Below are positions 16,373 to 24,747 of a stretch of 64,000 nt of DNA, one piece after another. This DNA comes from Nocardioides potassii (lineage in GTDB: Bacteria; Actinomycetota; Actinomycetes; Propionibacteriales; Nocardioidaceae): the NCBI RefSeq assembly GCF_021648885.1, contig NZ_JAKJHZ010000005.1:744001-808000 (forward strand), written 5' to 3'. Within the stretch, counting starts at the first letter, position 1. Each line of letters begins with the position of its first letter. The translations under genes were made by a program, and so were the position numbers. The notes under the pieces were generated by a model. The model did no database searches and was not told the DNA's origin. It saw only the letters and a program-made list of their open reading frames with translations.

Positions 16373-17674
16373 TCAGTCCTCCGGGGGCGGCTCCCAGCGG
16401 TGGAGGGCCGGGTCGTCCATCCGGAAGCTGCGCACCGGCCCGGGCGGGGTCTCGGCGGTCTCGAACCGGACAGTGACGACGCCGGACCCGGACCCCCAGA
16501 CCCAGCCCGGTCCCATCTCGTCGTGGACGACGTCGGCACCGGGCGGCCAGGTGCGCCGCGGCGGCTCGGGGAGCACGACCTCCTCCTCGGCCTCCTCGGT
16601 GTCGTCGCCGAAGAGGTCCTCCTGCACCCAGTCGGCCAGCCCGGACACACCGACGCCGAGGAGCCGCACCCCGCCGGTCGTGTCGAGGTCGCCGAGCAGG
16701 GCGCGGGCGACCCGGCCGATCGTCGTGCCGTCGTCGGTCGGGCTCGACAGCGTGCTGGAGCGGCTCAGCGTGGTGAAGTCGTGCAGCCGCACCTTGATGG
16801 AGACGGTGCGACCGGAGATGCCGTTCTTGCGCATCCGCGCACCGACCTCCCTGGCCTGGCGGGTCAGCAGGCCCTCCATCAGCCTGCGGTCGGTCAGGTC
16901 GGAGTCGTAGGTGCCCTCGACGCTGATCGACTTCGCCTCACGCTCGGCCACGACCGGGCGCGAGTCCTGCGCGCGGGCGAGCTGCCAGAGACCGTGACCC
17001 TGCGCCTGGCCGAGCAGCCGGACGAGCTCGTCCTCGCTGACCTGCTCGAGCTCGGCGATGGTGTGGATGCCGGCCCGCCGCAGCCGCTCGTTGGTCGCCG
17101 GGCCGACGCCGGGGATGACCGTGACCTTCATGGGGCGCAGCAGGTCGAGCTCCGTGCCGGGCGGGACGACCGTCATCCCGTCGGGCTTGTCGAGCTCGCT
17201 GGCGACCTTGGCGAGGAACTTCGACGACGCGATCCCGACCGTCGCGGTGAGGCCACCGGTCACCTCGTGCACCCGTCGGCGCAGCTGCTCGCCGACCTCG
17301 GTCACCGTTGACACCTCGAGGTCGGGGAGGTCGGCCGCGGCGAGGTCGACGAAGGCCTCGTCGAGCGACAGCGGCTCGACGAGCGGGGAGAGGTCACGCA
17401 GCACCTGCATGACCGCTCGCGAGGTCTCGCGGTAGGCGTGGAACCGGCCGCTCAGGAACGCCGCGTGCGGGCACCGGGCGCGGGCCTCGCGCCCCGACAT
17501 GGCGGAGCCGACGCCGTACTTCCTGGCCTCGTAGGACGCGGTCGACACGACGCCGCGACCACCGGTGCCGCCGACGATGACCGGCTTGCCGCGCAACGAC
17601 GGCTTGTCGCGCTGCTCGACGGCGGCGAAGAAGGCGTCCAGGTCCAGGTGGAGGACCGACGCCGTGGCACGCAC
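16373..17674 (-). CDS. dinB: DNA polymerase IV with C-terminal Tudor-like tail
   Basis: A 433-residue Y-family polymerase: LHLDLDAFFAAVEQ (metal-binding Asp at residue 11), SLDEAFVDL (second acidic pair), KFLAKVASELDKPDG and the little-finger domain to about residue 340. The beta-clamp motif QEDLF is at residues 351-355. The last 60 residues (WPPGADVVHDEMGPGWVWG, GVVTVRFE, SFRMDDPAL) resemble the small Tudor-like domain of UvrD/PcrA helicases; that comparison is by eye. It copies damaged DNA without proofreading. GTG start at 17674 with a -10-like GAGGAT six bases upstream. Confidence 0.94.
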   Translation of the reverse strand: MRATASVLHLDLDAFFAAVEQRDKPSLRGKPVIVGGTGGRGVVSTASYEARKYGVGSAMSGREARARCPHAAFLSGRFHAYRETSRAVMQVLRDLSPLVEPLSLDEAFVDLAAADLPDLEVSTVTEVGEQLRRRVHEVTGGLTATVGIASSKFLAKVASELDKPDGMTVVPPGTELDLLRPMKVTVIPGVGPATNERLRRAGIHTIAELEQVSEDELVRLLGQAQGHGLWQLARAQDSRPVVAEREAKSISVEGTYDSDLTDRRLMEGLLTRQAREVGARMRKNGISGRTVSIKVRLHDFTTLSRSSTLSSPTDDGTTIGRVARALLGDLDTTGGVRLLGVGVSGLADWVQEDLFGDDTEEAEEEVVLPEPPRRTWPPGADVVHDEMGPGWVWGSGSGVVTVRFETAETPPGPVRSFRMDDPALHRWEPPPED

Positions 17675-17836
17675 CGGGCCATCCTCTCAGTCGGGTCCGA
17701 CGGCTGGTCCGCCCACGGCCGGCCCCGGCTCGGAACGGGCCACGAGGTGTCCACAGGCAGTCACCGATGGCACTTCTCCACAGGGGTGAAGGTCCCACGG
17801 CATGCAGCGTCGGTCAGCGCGGGAAGCGTCCTCGTC

Positions 17837-18871
17837 ATGGACCACACCTCACCCACCAACCCGTCCGCCACCACTCCTGGCACCACTCCCGGCACCACTC
17901 CCGGCACCACTCCCGCCACGCTGATGCGGGCGCGCACCCCCGACGACCTGGCTGCCTTCGTCCCGCTCGCCCTGGGCTTCGTCCCCGAGCGGTCGGTGGT
18001 GATGATCAGCGTCGGCGCCGCGGGCGGCATGCACGCCCGGGTCGGTCTTCCCCACGACCCCGATGACGTCGACGACGTCGTGGAGGCCCTCCTGCGGCCC
18101 GCGCGCAGCAACCGCGTCCGCGAGGTGGTGGTGATGGTCTACGACGACGACACGACCGTCGCCGACGAGACCGCCTGGTCGCTCCACGAGGAGCTGACGG
18201 CGGCGGGCATCCGGGTGCGGGAGGTGCTGCGCGTCCACGACGGCCACTGGTACGCCGTGCTCCCGGGCGCGCCGTTGGCGGCCTACCGCGGGGTGCCGTT
18301 CGACCTCGCCACGCACGCGTTCACCGCTCAGGCCGTCTTCGACGGCAGGGTGGTGCACGCGAGTCGCGACGCGCTGCGCGCGACCCTCGACCCCGACATC
18401 GCCTCGGCACGCGAGCTCGAGCCCTTGCTCGCCGACGCGTCCCCGCTGGCGGCCGGTGCGCTCGCCGACCTGGCGCAGCGGCGCCACCGCGACGGGACGA
18501 CCTTCTCGGCCGCCGAGCTGGCCGCGGTCGCGGTGTCGCTGCCCATCGGCGAGCTGCGCGACGAGGCGTGGACGTGGCTGCACCGCGCCGACGCCCGGCG
18601 CGCCGTCGACCTCTGGTCCGACGCCGTACGGCGCGTGCCGGCGAGCCACGTCGCCGCACCGGCCGCGGTGCTCGCCTTCGCCGCGTGGCTCGTCGGCGAT
18701 GGCGCACTGGCCTGGTGCGCCGTCGACCGGTGCCGCGAGGCCGCTCCCTCCCACTCCCTCGCCACGCTCGTCGCCCAGCTGCTCGACTCCGCCACGTCGC
18801 CCGACCTGTGGGAGGATCTGCGTCCCCGGCTCGCGCCGTCGTCGGACCGGACCGCCGACCCGGCCGCGTGA
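17837..18871 (+). CDS. DUF4192 domain-containing protein
   Basis: A 344-residue protein of the actinobacterial DUF4192 family, whose function is not known to me. After a low-complexity N-terminus (TTPGTTPGTTPGTTP, residues 13-27) the domain begins MRARTPDDLAAFVPLALGFVPERSVVMISV and continues to about residue 330, where LVGDGALAWCAVDRC is typical. No signal peptide or membrane helix. Start ATG 17837. The N-terminal repeat comes from four 12-base units (17869-17916). Divergent from dinB with a 162-base gap. Confidence 0.88.
   Translation: MDHTSPTNPSATTPGTTPGTTPGTTPATLMRARTPDDLAAFVPLALGFVPERSVVMISVGAAGGMHARVGLPHDPDDVDDVVEALLRPARSNRVREVVVMVYDDDTTVADETAWSLHEELTAAGIRVREVLRVHDGHWYAVLPGAPLAAYRGVPFDLATHAFTAQAVFDGRVVHASRDALRATLDPDIASARELEPLLADASPLAAGALADLAQRRHRDGTTFSAAELAAVAVSLPIGELRDEAWTWLHRADARRAVDLWSDAVRRVPASHVAAPAAVLAFAAWLVGDGALAWCAVDRCREAAPSHSLATLVAQLLDSATSPDLWEDLRPRLAPSSDRTADPAA
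17869..17916 (+). repeat. four 12-base tandem repeats in a coding region
   Basis: CACCACTCCCGG repeated four times (the first unit has T for C at one place and the last ends GC). It encodes Gly-Thr-Thr-Pro units at the N-terminus of the DUF4192 protein and should be length-variable between strains. Confidence 0.85.
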
Positions 18872-18912
18872 GATCCCCCCTCCGAACGGTTCCTCCGTGA
18901 AGGGGCGCTGAC

Positions 18913-18918
18913 TAGGGT
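18913..18918 (+). promoter_or_regulatory. -10 element of a probable leaderless transcript
   Basis: TAGGGT ends six bases before the ATG of the GCS2-family ligase gene. Confidence 0.45.
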
Positions 18919-18924
18919 TCGGGC

Positions 18925-20388
18925 ATGGGAGAAGAGGTCGACCAGCAGGACTTCAGCAGGGCGGACCGCACGCGCCACCGCGAGAAGGTGCGGCGCAACC
19001 TCGACGTGTTCGCCCGGATGCTCCGCGAGGCCCGCTTCGACACCGACGACCCGATGACGGGTCTCGAGATGGAGCTCAACCTCATCGACGAGGTGGGCGA
19101 CCCCGCGCTGAAGAACGCCGAGGTGCTCGAGGCCATCGCGGACCCGGACTTCCAGACCGAGCTCGGCCAGTTCAACATCGAGATCAACCTGGCGCCCGCC
19201 AAGCTCCGCGAGGGCGGCCTCACGACGTTCGAGGAGAGCCTGCGGCGCTCGCTCAACGACGCCGAGGAGAAGGCCGCCAAGGTCGGCGCGCACCAGGTGA
19301 TGATCGGCATCCTCCCGACCCTCGCCGAGGGCCACATGGATCCGTCCAGCCTCAGCGCCAACCCGCGCTACAAGCTGCTGTCCGAGCAGATCCTCGCGGC
19401 CCGGGGCGAGGACATCACCATCAGCATCTCGGGGCGCGAGCGCCTCACCACCACGGCCGACTCGATCGTCCCCGAGGCCGCGTGCACCAGCACGCAATTC
19501 CACGTCCAGACCTCACCGGACCAGTTCGCGGCCTACTGGAACGCGGCGCAGGCCGTCGCCGGGGTGCAGCTCGCGGTCTCGGCGAACTCGCCGTTCCTGC
19601 TCGGGCGCGAGCTGTGGCGCGAGACCCGCATCCCGCTCTTCGAGCAGGCCACCGACACCCGCAGCGAGGAGCTCAAGGCGCAGGGCGTCCGCCCTCGTGT
19701 GTGGTTCGGCGAGCGCTGGATCACCTCGGTCTTCGACCTGTTCGAGGAGAACGTCCGCTACTTCCCGGCCCTCCTGCCCGTCACCGATGAGGAGGACCCG
19801 CTCGAGGTGCTCGAGGCCGGTGGCACGCCAGCGCTCCACGAGCTCAAGCTGCACAACGGCACGATCTACCGCTGGAACCGGCCGGTCTACGACGTCGCCG
19901 ACGACATGCCCCACCTGCGCGTCGAGAACCGCCTTCTCGCCGCCGGCCCGACGGTGGCCGACACCATCGCCAACGCCGCCCTGTGGTTCGGCCTGATCCG
20001 CTACCTCGCCGAGAGCGAGCGACCGCTGTGGTCCCAGATGTCGTTCTCCGCCGCCGAGGAGAACTTCCACGTCGCCGCCCAGACGGGGGTCGACGCGCAG
20101 GTCTACTGGCCCGGCATCGGGCAGGTCCGGGCGACCGAGCTGGTGCTGCGCCGGCTGCTCCCGATGGCCCGCGCCGGTCTCGACTCGTGGGGCGTGCCGG
20201 GCGAGGAGAGCGACCGCTACCTCGGCATCATCGAGCAGCGCTGCCAGGCCGAGACCAGCGGCGCCGCCTGGTTCGTCGAGCGCGTCCGCGAGCGCGGGGG
20301 AGAGGACCGCTTCGACGCCCTGCGCGCGACGCTGCTCGACTACCGCGACCGGATGCACAGCAACGAGCCCGTCCACCTCTGGGACTGA
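18925..20388 (+). CDS. glutamate-cysteine ligase family protein (GCS2)
   Basis: A 487-residue GCS2-type ligase. The glutamate/ATP-binding motif is GLEMELNLID (residues 46-55), followed by FNIEINLAP, STQFHVQTSPDQF and NSPFLLGRELW. The family makes gamma-glutamyl bonds from glutamate and an amine with ATP. Actinobacteria usually rely on mycothiol; gamma-glutamylcysteine is needed there for ergothioneine through EgtA, but no egt or gshB gene lies near. The true acceptor is therefore uncertain. It appears monocistronic, with a -10-like hexamer six bases before the ATG. Confidence 0.85.
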   Translation: MGEEVDQQDFSRADRTRHREKVRRNLDVFARMLREARFDTDDPMTGLEMELNLIDEVGDPALKNAEVLEAIADPDFQTELGQFNIEINLAPAKLREGGLTTFEESLRRSLNDAEEKAAKVGAHQVMIGILPTLAEGHMDPSSLSANPRYKLLSEQILAARGEDITISISGRERLTTTADSIVPEAACTSTQFHVQTSPDQFAAYWNAAQAVAGVQLAVSANSPFLLGRELWRETRIPLFEQATDTRSEELKAQGVRPRVWFGERWITSVFDLFEENVRYFPALLPVTDEEDPLEVLEAGGTPALHELKLHNGTIYRWNRPVYDVADDMPHLRVENRLLAAGPTVADTIANAALWFGLIRYLAESERPLWSQMSFSAAEENFHVAAQTGVDAQVYWPGIGQVRATELVLRRLLPMARAGLDSWGVPGEESDRYLGIIEQRCQAETSGAAWFVERVRERGGEDRFDALRATLLDYRDRMHSNEPVHLWD

Positions 20389-20400
20389 GCGACCGGGCGG

Positions 20401-20841
20401 CTAGCCCCGTCGCCGCAGTCGTCGCCACTCACGTCGTACGCCGCTCACCGGGTCGAACCACCCCCGCCGCGTCACCACGACCAGCCCGAGCGGCTCACCC
20501 AGGCTGCTGCACGCCCAGCTGACCGGCCCCAGCCAGCGGAGGTCGTCGTCGTGCGGGCTGAGCTCACCCGGGCGGGTCAGCCACACGACCGACCGCGGGC
20601 CGAGCGCCCGCGCGCGAGCGACGAGGGCGAGCGCCACGTCGGCACGCCCGCCGGCGTCGGAGAGCGGCGGGGAGTCGACGTGCACCACGCTGCGGCCGGG
20701 GACACCGGCGTGCAGGGCGACCGGGAACCGGCGGCGGTCCTCGCCCTCGACCAGCTCCACGACCGCGGCGCGCAGCACCCGGTGGGTGGCCCGGTCGACG
20801 GGTGCGCGGAGCGCGACGTGCTCGACCGCCAGCTGGGGCAT
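20401..20841 (-). CDS. conserved hypothetical protein
   Basis: A 146-residue soluble protein without signal peptide or membrane segment. It begins MPQLAVEHVALRAPVDRATHRV and has repeated beta-strand-like segments (VVHVDSPPL, SVVWLTRPGEL, WLGPVSWACSSLGEPLGLVVVTRRGW) and a very basic tail (RREWRRLRRRG). No family recognised. The start at 20841 is preceded six bases away by CAGGGT, a -10-like hexamer. It is convergent with the GCS2 gene and divergent from the universal stress protein gene. Codon use and third-position GC agree with a real gene. Confidence 0.65.
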   Translation of the reverse strand: MPQLAVEHVALRAPVDRATHRVLRAAVVELVEGEDRRRFPVALHAGVPGRSVVHVDSPPLSDAGGRADVALALVARARALGPRSVVWLTRPGELSPHDDDLRWLGPVSWACSSLGEPLGLVVVTRRGWFDPVSGVRREWRRLRRRG

Positions 20842-20968
20842 GGCCTCACCCTGCCGGAGGTGCGCCGCTCCCGTGCGGCTGTCCACAGGGTGTCGGGACC
20901 CCGCGGGTTTCCGTTACGGTGCCACAAGGCCGATCGCGACGCTGCGCCGGCTGCCGAGAGGAGACACC

Positions 20969-21367
20969 ATGGGCACCGTCGTCGTCGGATACGTCCCCAA
21001 GCCGGAGGGCGAAGCCGCCCTCGATGCCGGCATCAGCGAGGCGAAGCTGCGGGGCAGCAAGCTCGTCGTGGTGAACTCCCACCGGGGTGGGCACGAGTTC
21101 GACCCGGACAAGGCCAGCGCTGCCGAGGACGACATGGCGGGCATCAAGACCAGGCTCGACGAGGCCGGTGTCGAGCACGACATCCGCCAGCTCGTCCGCG
21201 GGTTCGAGCCCGCCGAGGACCTCATCAGCATCGCGGAGGCCAACAGCGCCGAGCTGCTGGTGATCGGGCTGCGCCGTCGCTCGCCGGTCGGCAAGCTCAT
21301 CCTCGGCAGCAACGCCCAGCGGGTGCTCCTCGACGCTCCCTGCCCCGTCCTCGCCGTCAAGGCCTGA
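20969..21367 (+). CDS. universal stress protein (UspA family)
   Basis: A 132-residue single-domain UspA protein: VVVGYVPKPEGEAALDAGI at the start, and the ATP-binding signature GLRRRSPVGKLILGSNAQRVLLDAPCPVLAV at the end, matching G-2x-G-9x-G(S/T). This suggests the ATP-binding subtype. ATG 20969 with GAGAGGAGA as ribosome site. A likely -10 TACGGT near 20915 would give a leader of about 50 bases. USPs dimerise in the cytosol and help survival under stress; the stress is not shown. A hairpin terminator follows at 21414-21435. Confidence 0.92.
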   Translation: MGTVVVGYVPKPEGEAALDAGISEAKLRGSKLVVVNSHRGGHEFDPDKASAAEDDMAGIKTRLDEAGVEHDIRQLVRGFEPAEDLISIAEANSAELLVIGLRRRSPVGKLILGSNAQRVLLDAPCPVLAVKA

Positions 21368-21413
21368 CCTGGGCTGACGCAGCGTCCGCCCCGAGCCCGC
21401 CCCGGACTCATCC

Positions 21414-21435
21414 GGACGGGGCATCCGCCCCGTCC
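21414..21435 (+). terminator. stem-loop terminator after the universal stress gene
   Basis: Perfect 9-bp GC-rich stem (21414-21422 with 21427-21435) and a 4-base loop, 47 bases after the stop. Confidence 0.65.
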
Positions 21436-21471
21436 CCACGACGTCCGGGCGCGGTGGGCGATGATGTCCGC

Positions 21472-22038
21472 ATGGGCTTCCAGATCACCGGCGACCCGGC
21501 CGCCGACAAGGTCCTCGACGACTCCGCCTTCGCGCTCCTGGCCGGGATGATGCTCGACCAGCAGTACCCGATGGAGCACGCGTTCCGCGGGCCCGCCAAG
21601 GTGGTCGACCGGTTCGGCACCTTCGCGCCGGACGCGATCGCCGCCGCCGATCCCGACGAGTTCGCGGCGATGGCGTCCACGCCGCCCGCCATCCACCGCT
21701 TCCCCGGCTCGATGGCCGCACGGCTGCAGGAGCTGGCCCGCATCGTCGAGGACACGTACGGCGGTGACGCGTCGCGGTTGTGGACCGAGGCGGCCGACGG
21801 CAAGGACCTGCTCAAGCGGGTGATGGCGTTGCCGGGCTTCGGCAAGCAGAAGGCGCAGATCTTCGTGGCCCTCCTGGCCAAGCAGCTCGACGTGCGCCCC
21901 GCGGGCTGGGAGGCCGTCGTCGGCGACTACGCGCTCGAGGGCCACCGGTCGGTGGCGGACGTCGTGGACGCGGAGTCGCTGCAGAAGGTGCGCGACTTCA
22001 AGAAGGCGAAGAAGGCAGCGGCGCGCGCGTCGGAGTGA
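21472..22038 (+). CDS. HhH-GPD-type base excision repair protein
   Basis: A 188-residue protein of an actinobacterial HhH-GPD family. The helix-hairpin-helix is [22 protein letters not shown] (about 123-144), followed by an acidic residue in [10 protein letters not shown] at the place of the conserved catalytic Asp. [16 protein letters not shown] near the start is typical. There is no catalytic Lys in the hairpin and no iron-sulfur cluster Cys, so it would be a monofunctional glycosylase, if active. The C-terminus is Lys/Ala-rich. Start ATG 21472 with GATGAT six bases upstream. It ends 101 bases before sigA. Confidence 0.85.
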   Translation: MGFQITGDPAADKVLDDSAFALLAGMMLDQQYPMEHAFRGPAKVVDRFGTFAPDAIAAADPDEFAAMASTPPAIHRFPGSMAARLQELARIVEDTYGGDASRLWTEAADGKDLLKRVMALPGFGKQKAQIFVALLAKQLDVRPAGWEAVVGDYALEGHRSVADVVDAESLQKVRDFKKAKKAAARASE

Positions 22039-22139
22039 CCGGTTCGGCGGCTTCAGGCGGGTCGTGGCAGAATGACGGCGCGGCTCTTGACGTCACCGGG
22101 CCTTGCCGCGCCCCGAAGCTCTTTCGACGAGAGGTGTTC

Positions 22140-23648
22140 GTGTCTTCACACGCACGCAAGTTGCTCCCCGCCGAGGTGCTCACGCACCCCGCCATCGCCT
22201 CACTGGTCGCCGCGGCGACCCCCACGGGCACCGTGTCCCCCGAGGACGTACGACGAGCCAGTGACGACGCCGGTGTCGAGCCCCGCCACCTCAAGGCGCT
22301 GCTCGTCCACCTGAGCGCCCTGGGGATCTCGGTGCAGGTCGACGCGAGCAGCTCGCGTGCCGTCGCTGCGACGAGCAAGCGTGCCGCGACCACCTCGACG
22401 GCGAAGAAGGCGCCGGCCAAGAAGGCCGCCGCCAAGACGGCCAAGACGGCCGAGGCCGCCACCGCCGAGGCGAAGGCTCCGGCGAAGAAGGCCGCCGCGA
22501 AGAAGACCACGGCCAAGAAGGCCGCCGACGCACCGTCCGACGAGCCGGTCGACCTCGGCACCGTCGAGGCACCCGCTGTCGGCCCCGACGGCAAGAAGGT
22601 CCTGCCCGACATCTCCGACGAGGAGTTCGAGAAGGACGTCGCCTCCGACCCGTCGATCAAGGAGGACGAGAAGGAGGCCTTCACGGTCTCCGCGGCCGAC
22701 GAGACCGACGAGCCGGAGCAGCAGGTCATGGTGGCCGGCGCCACCGCCGACCCGGTCAAGGACTACCTCAAGCAGATCGGCAAGGTGCCCCTCCTCAACG
22801 CCGAGATGGAGGTCGAGCTCGCCAAGCGGATCGAGGCCGGCCTGTTCTCCGAGGAGAAGCTCGCCAAGGGCGGCCGCATCAGCCCGAAGATGCTCGAGGA
22901 GTACGAGTGGATCTCGGAGGACGGCCGCCGCGCGAAGAACCACCTCCTCGAGGCCAACCTGCGACTCGTCGTCTCGCTCGCGAAGCGCTACACCGGTCGC
23001 GGCATGCTCTTCCTCGACCTGATCCAGGAGGGAAACCTCGGTCTGATCCGTGCGGTCGAGAAGTTCGACTACACCAAGGGCTACAAGTTCTCGACCTACG
23101 CGACGTGGTGGATCCGTCAGGCCATCACCCGCGCCATGGCCGACCAGGCGCGCACGATCCGCATCCCGGTCCACATGGTCGAGGTCATCAACAAGCTCGC
23201 GCGGGTCCAGCGGCAGATGCTCCAGGACCTGGGCCGCGAGCCCACCCCGGAGGAGCTGGCCAAGGAGCTCGACATGACCCCGGAGAAGGTCATCGAGGTC
23301 CAGAAGTACGGTCGCGAGCCGATCTCGCTCCACACGCCGCTCGGCGAGGACGGCGACTCCGAGTTCGGTGACCTCATCGAGGACTCCGAGGCGATCGTCC
23401 CGGCCGACGCCGTGTCGTTCACGCTCCTCCAGGAGCAGCTCCACGCCGTGCTCGACACGCTGTCGGAGCGCGAGGCGGGTGTGGTGTCGATGCGCTTCGG
23501 CCTGACCGACGGCCAGCCGAAGACGCTCGACGAGATCGGCAAGGTCTACGGCGTGACCCGCGAGCGGATCCGCCAGATCGAGTCCAAGACGATGTCGAAG
23601 CTGCGGCACCCGAGCCGGTCGCAGGTCCTCCGCGACTACCTCGACTGA
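22140..23648 (+). CDS. sigA: principal RNA polymerase sigma factor (SigA/HrdB)
   Basis: A 502-residue group 1 sigma factor. Residues 1-70 match the actinobacterial region 1.1-like segment ([19 protein letters not shown]). Residues 80-135 are a Lys/Ala-rich stretch ([14 protein letters not shown]), common in actinobacterial SigA. Region 1.2 is [19 protein letters not shown], region 2 has [20 protein letters not shown] and [20 protein letters not shown], region 3 [14 protein letters not shown], and region 4 ends with [20 protein letters not shown]. Start taken at GTG 22140 with GAGAGG just upstream; GTG 22134 is in frame. A hairpin terminator follows. Confidence 0.96.
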   Translation: MSSHARKLLPAEVLTHPAIASLVAAATPTGTVSPEDVRRASDDAGVEPRHLKALLVHLSALGISVQVDASSSRAVAATSKRAATTSTAKKAPAKKAAAKTAKTAEAATAEAKAPAKKAAAKKTTAKKAADAPSDEPVDLGTVEAPAVGPDGKKVLPDISDEEFEKDVASDPSIKEDEKEAFTVSAADETDEPEQQVMVAGATADPVKDYLKQIGKVPLLNAEMEVELAKRIEAGLFSEEKLAKGGRISPKMLEEYEWISEDGRRAKNHLLEANLRLVVSLAKRYTGRGMLFLDLIQEGNLGLIRAVEKFDYTKGYKFSTYATWWIRQAITRAMADQARTIRIPVHMVEVINKLARVQRQMLQDLGREPTPEELAKELDMTPEKVIEVQKYGREPISLHTPLGEDGDSEFGDLIEDSEAIVPADAVSFTLLQEQLHAVLDTLSEREAGVVSMRFGLTDGQPKTLDEIGKVYGVTRERIRQIESKTMSKLRHPSRSQVLRDYLD

Positions 23649-23667
23649 GCCACCAACGAGCAGCATC

Positions 23668-23699
23668 CAGCGGCGCCGTCCTGTGGGACGGCGCCGCTG
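23668..23699 (+). terminator. strong stem-loop terminator after sigA
   Basis: Perfect 14-bp stem (23668-23681 with 23686-23699) and a TGTG loop, 19 bases after the sigA stop. Confidence 0.85.
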
Positions 23700-23735
23700 A
23701 CATGTCAGCATCCACCCGGGCCTCCGGTGTCCGGC

Positions 23736-23741
23736 TACGGT
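23736..23741 (+). promoter_or_regulatory. -10 element of a probable leaderless transcript
   Basis: TACGGT ends six bases before the ATG of the M28 peptidase gene and follows the sigA terminator directly. Confidence 0.5.
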
Positions 23742-23747
23742 GACGGC

Positions 23748-24743
23748 ATGGCTCGTCGTCGCCGGTTCGCCGTCGCGGCTGCGGCGCTCGCCCTGACGGC
23801 CTGCTCGGTGGACCGGGCGGATCAGGCGCTCAGCGAGCCGCAGCAAACGCCCTCGCCCGAGTCGTCCTCCGACGCGAGCACCGAGCCACCCGTCGAGCAC
23901 AGCCCGCGTAACACACCGCAGCAGCGCTCCGTCGCTCCCGATGACCTCGACGCCCCCATCGCGATGGGTGCGGTCCGGCACCTGGCCGGGACCATCGGGC
24001 CGCGGGAGGCGACGAGTCGGTCGTTCCGGCGGGCTGCGACGTGGGTGGGCTCGGCCTTCGAGCGGCTCGGGTACGACGTCTCGCGCCAGCGCGTCGACGT
24101 ACCGGCCGGCACCTCGTGGCTCGGCGACCCCGTCCCCGCCGGACGGTCGGTGAACGTGATCGCCACCCCGGCCGGCTTCGACCCCACCGAACCGCACCTG
24201 GTCGTCGGGGCGCACCTCGACACGGTCGCGGAGGCGCCGGGCGCCGAGGACAACGCGTCCGGGGTCGGAGTGGTGCTCGCCGCCGCGTCGGCGGTCGCGG
24301 AACGTCGTACGCGGCTCCCGGTGGTGTTCGTCGCGTTCGGAGCCGAGGAGCCGCGCGGCCCCGGTGACGACGACCACCACTTCGGCTCGCGGGCGTACGT
24401 CGCCTCGCTCGGCCCGGAGGAGCGGCGGGCCGTCCGGGGCATGGTGTCCCTCGACCGGGTCGGCGTCGGCACACGAGTGCCGGTCGGCTCGGCCTCCGGC
24501 AGCGACCCGGTGCAGCGCAGCCTGCTCGCGGCCGGTCGACGCGCCGGGGTGGCGACGGTCGCCGACCCCGACCAGCGCAGCAGTGACCACTGGTCGTTCG
24601 TGCGGGCCGGCCTGCCCGGCGCCCGCCTGGGCTCGACGTCGTATGCCGCCTACCACGACGCGAGCGACCTCCCGCCGGTCGTGTCGCCTGCCCAGCTCGA
24701 GCGGACCGGTCGGCTGCTGCTCGCCTGGCTCGGGCCCCGCTGA
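23748..24743 (+). CDS. M28-family zinc aminopeptidase, lipoprotein
   Basis: A 331-residue secreted peptidase. The lipobox LTAC places the lipid Cys at about residue 18, followed by a Ser/Pro/Glu-rich linker to residue 65. Zinc ligands of the M28 fold are visible: His in GAHLDT, Asp in AEDNASGVG, Glu pair in FGAEEPRG, Asp in SLDRVG and His in AAYHDASD. The ligand set is complete, so the enzyme should be active in removing N-terminal residues outside the cell. Convergent with the CapA-like gene, four bases between stops. Confidence 0.9.
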   Translation: MARRRRFAVAAAALALTACSVDRADQALSEPQQTPSPESSSDASTEPPVEHSPRNTPQQRSVAPDDLDAPIAMGAVRHLAGTIGPREATSRSFRRAATWVGSAFERLGYDVSRQRVDVPAGTSWLGDPVPAGRSVNVIATPAGFDPTEPHLVVGAHLDTVAEAPGAEDNASGVGVVLAAASAVAERRTRLPVVFVAFGAEEPRGPGDDDHHFGSRAYVASLGPEERRAVRGMVSLDRVGVGTRVPVGSASGSDPVQRSLLAAGRRAGVATVADPDQRSSDHWSFVRAGLPGARLGSTSYAAYHDASDLPPVVSPAQLERTGRLLLAWLGPR

Positions 24744-24747
24744 GGCG

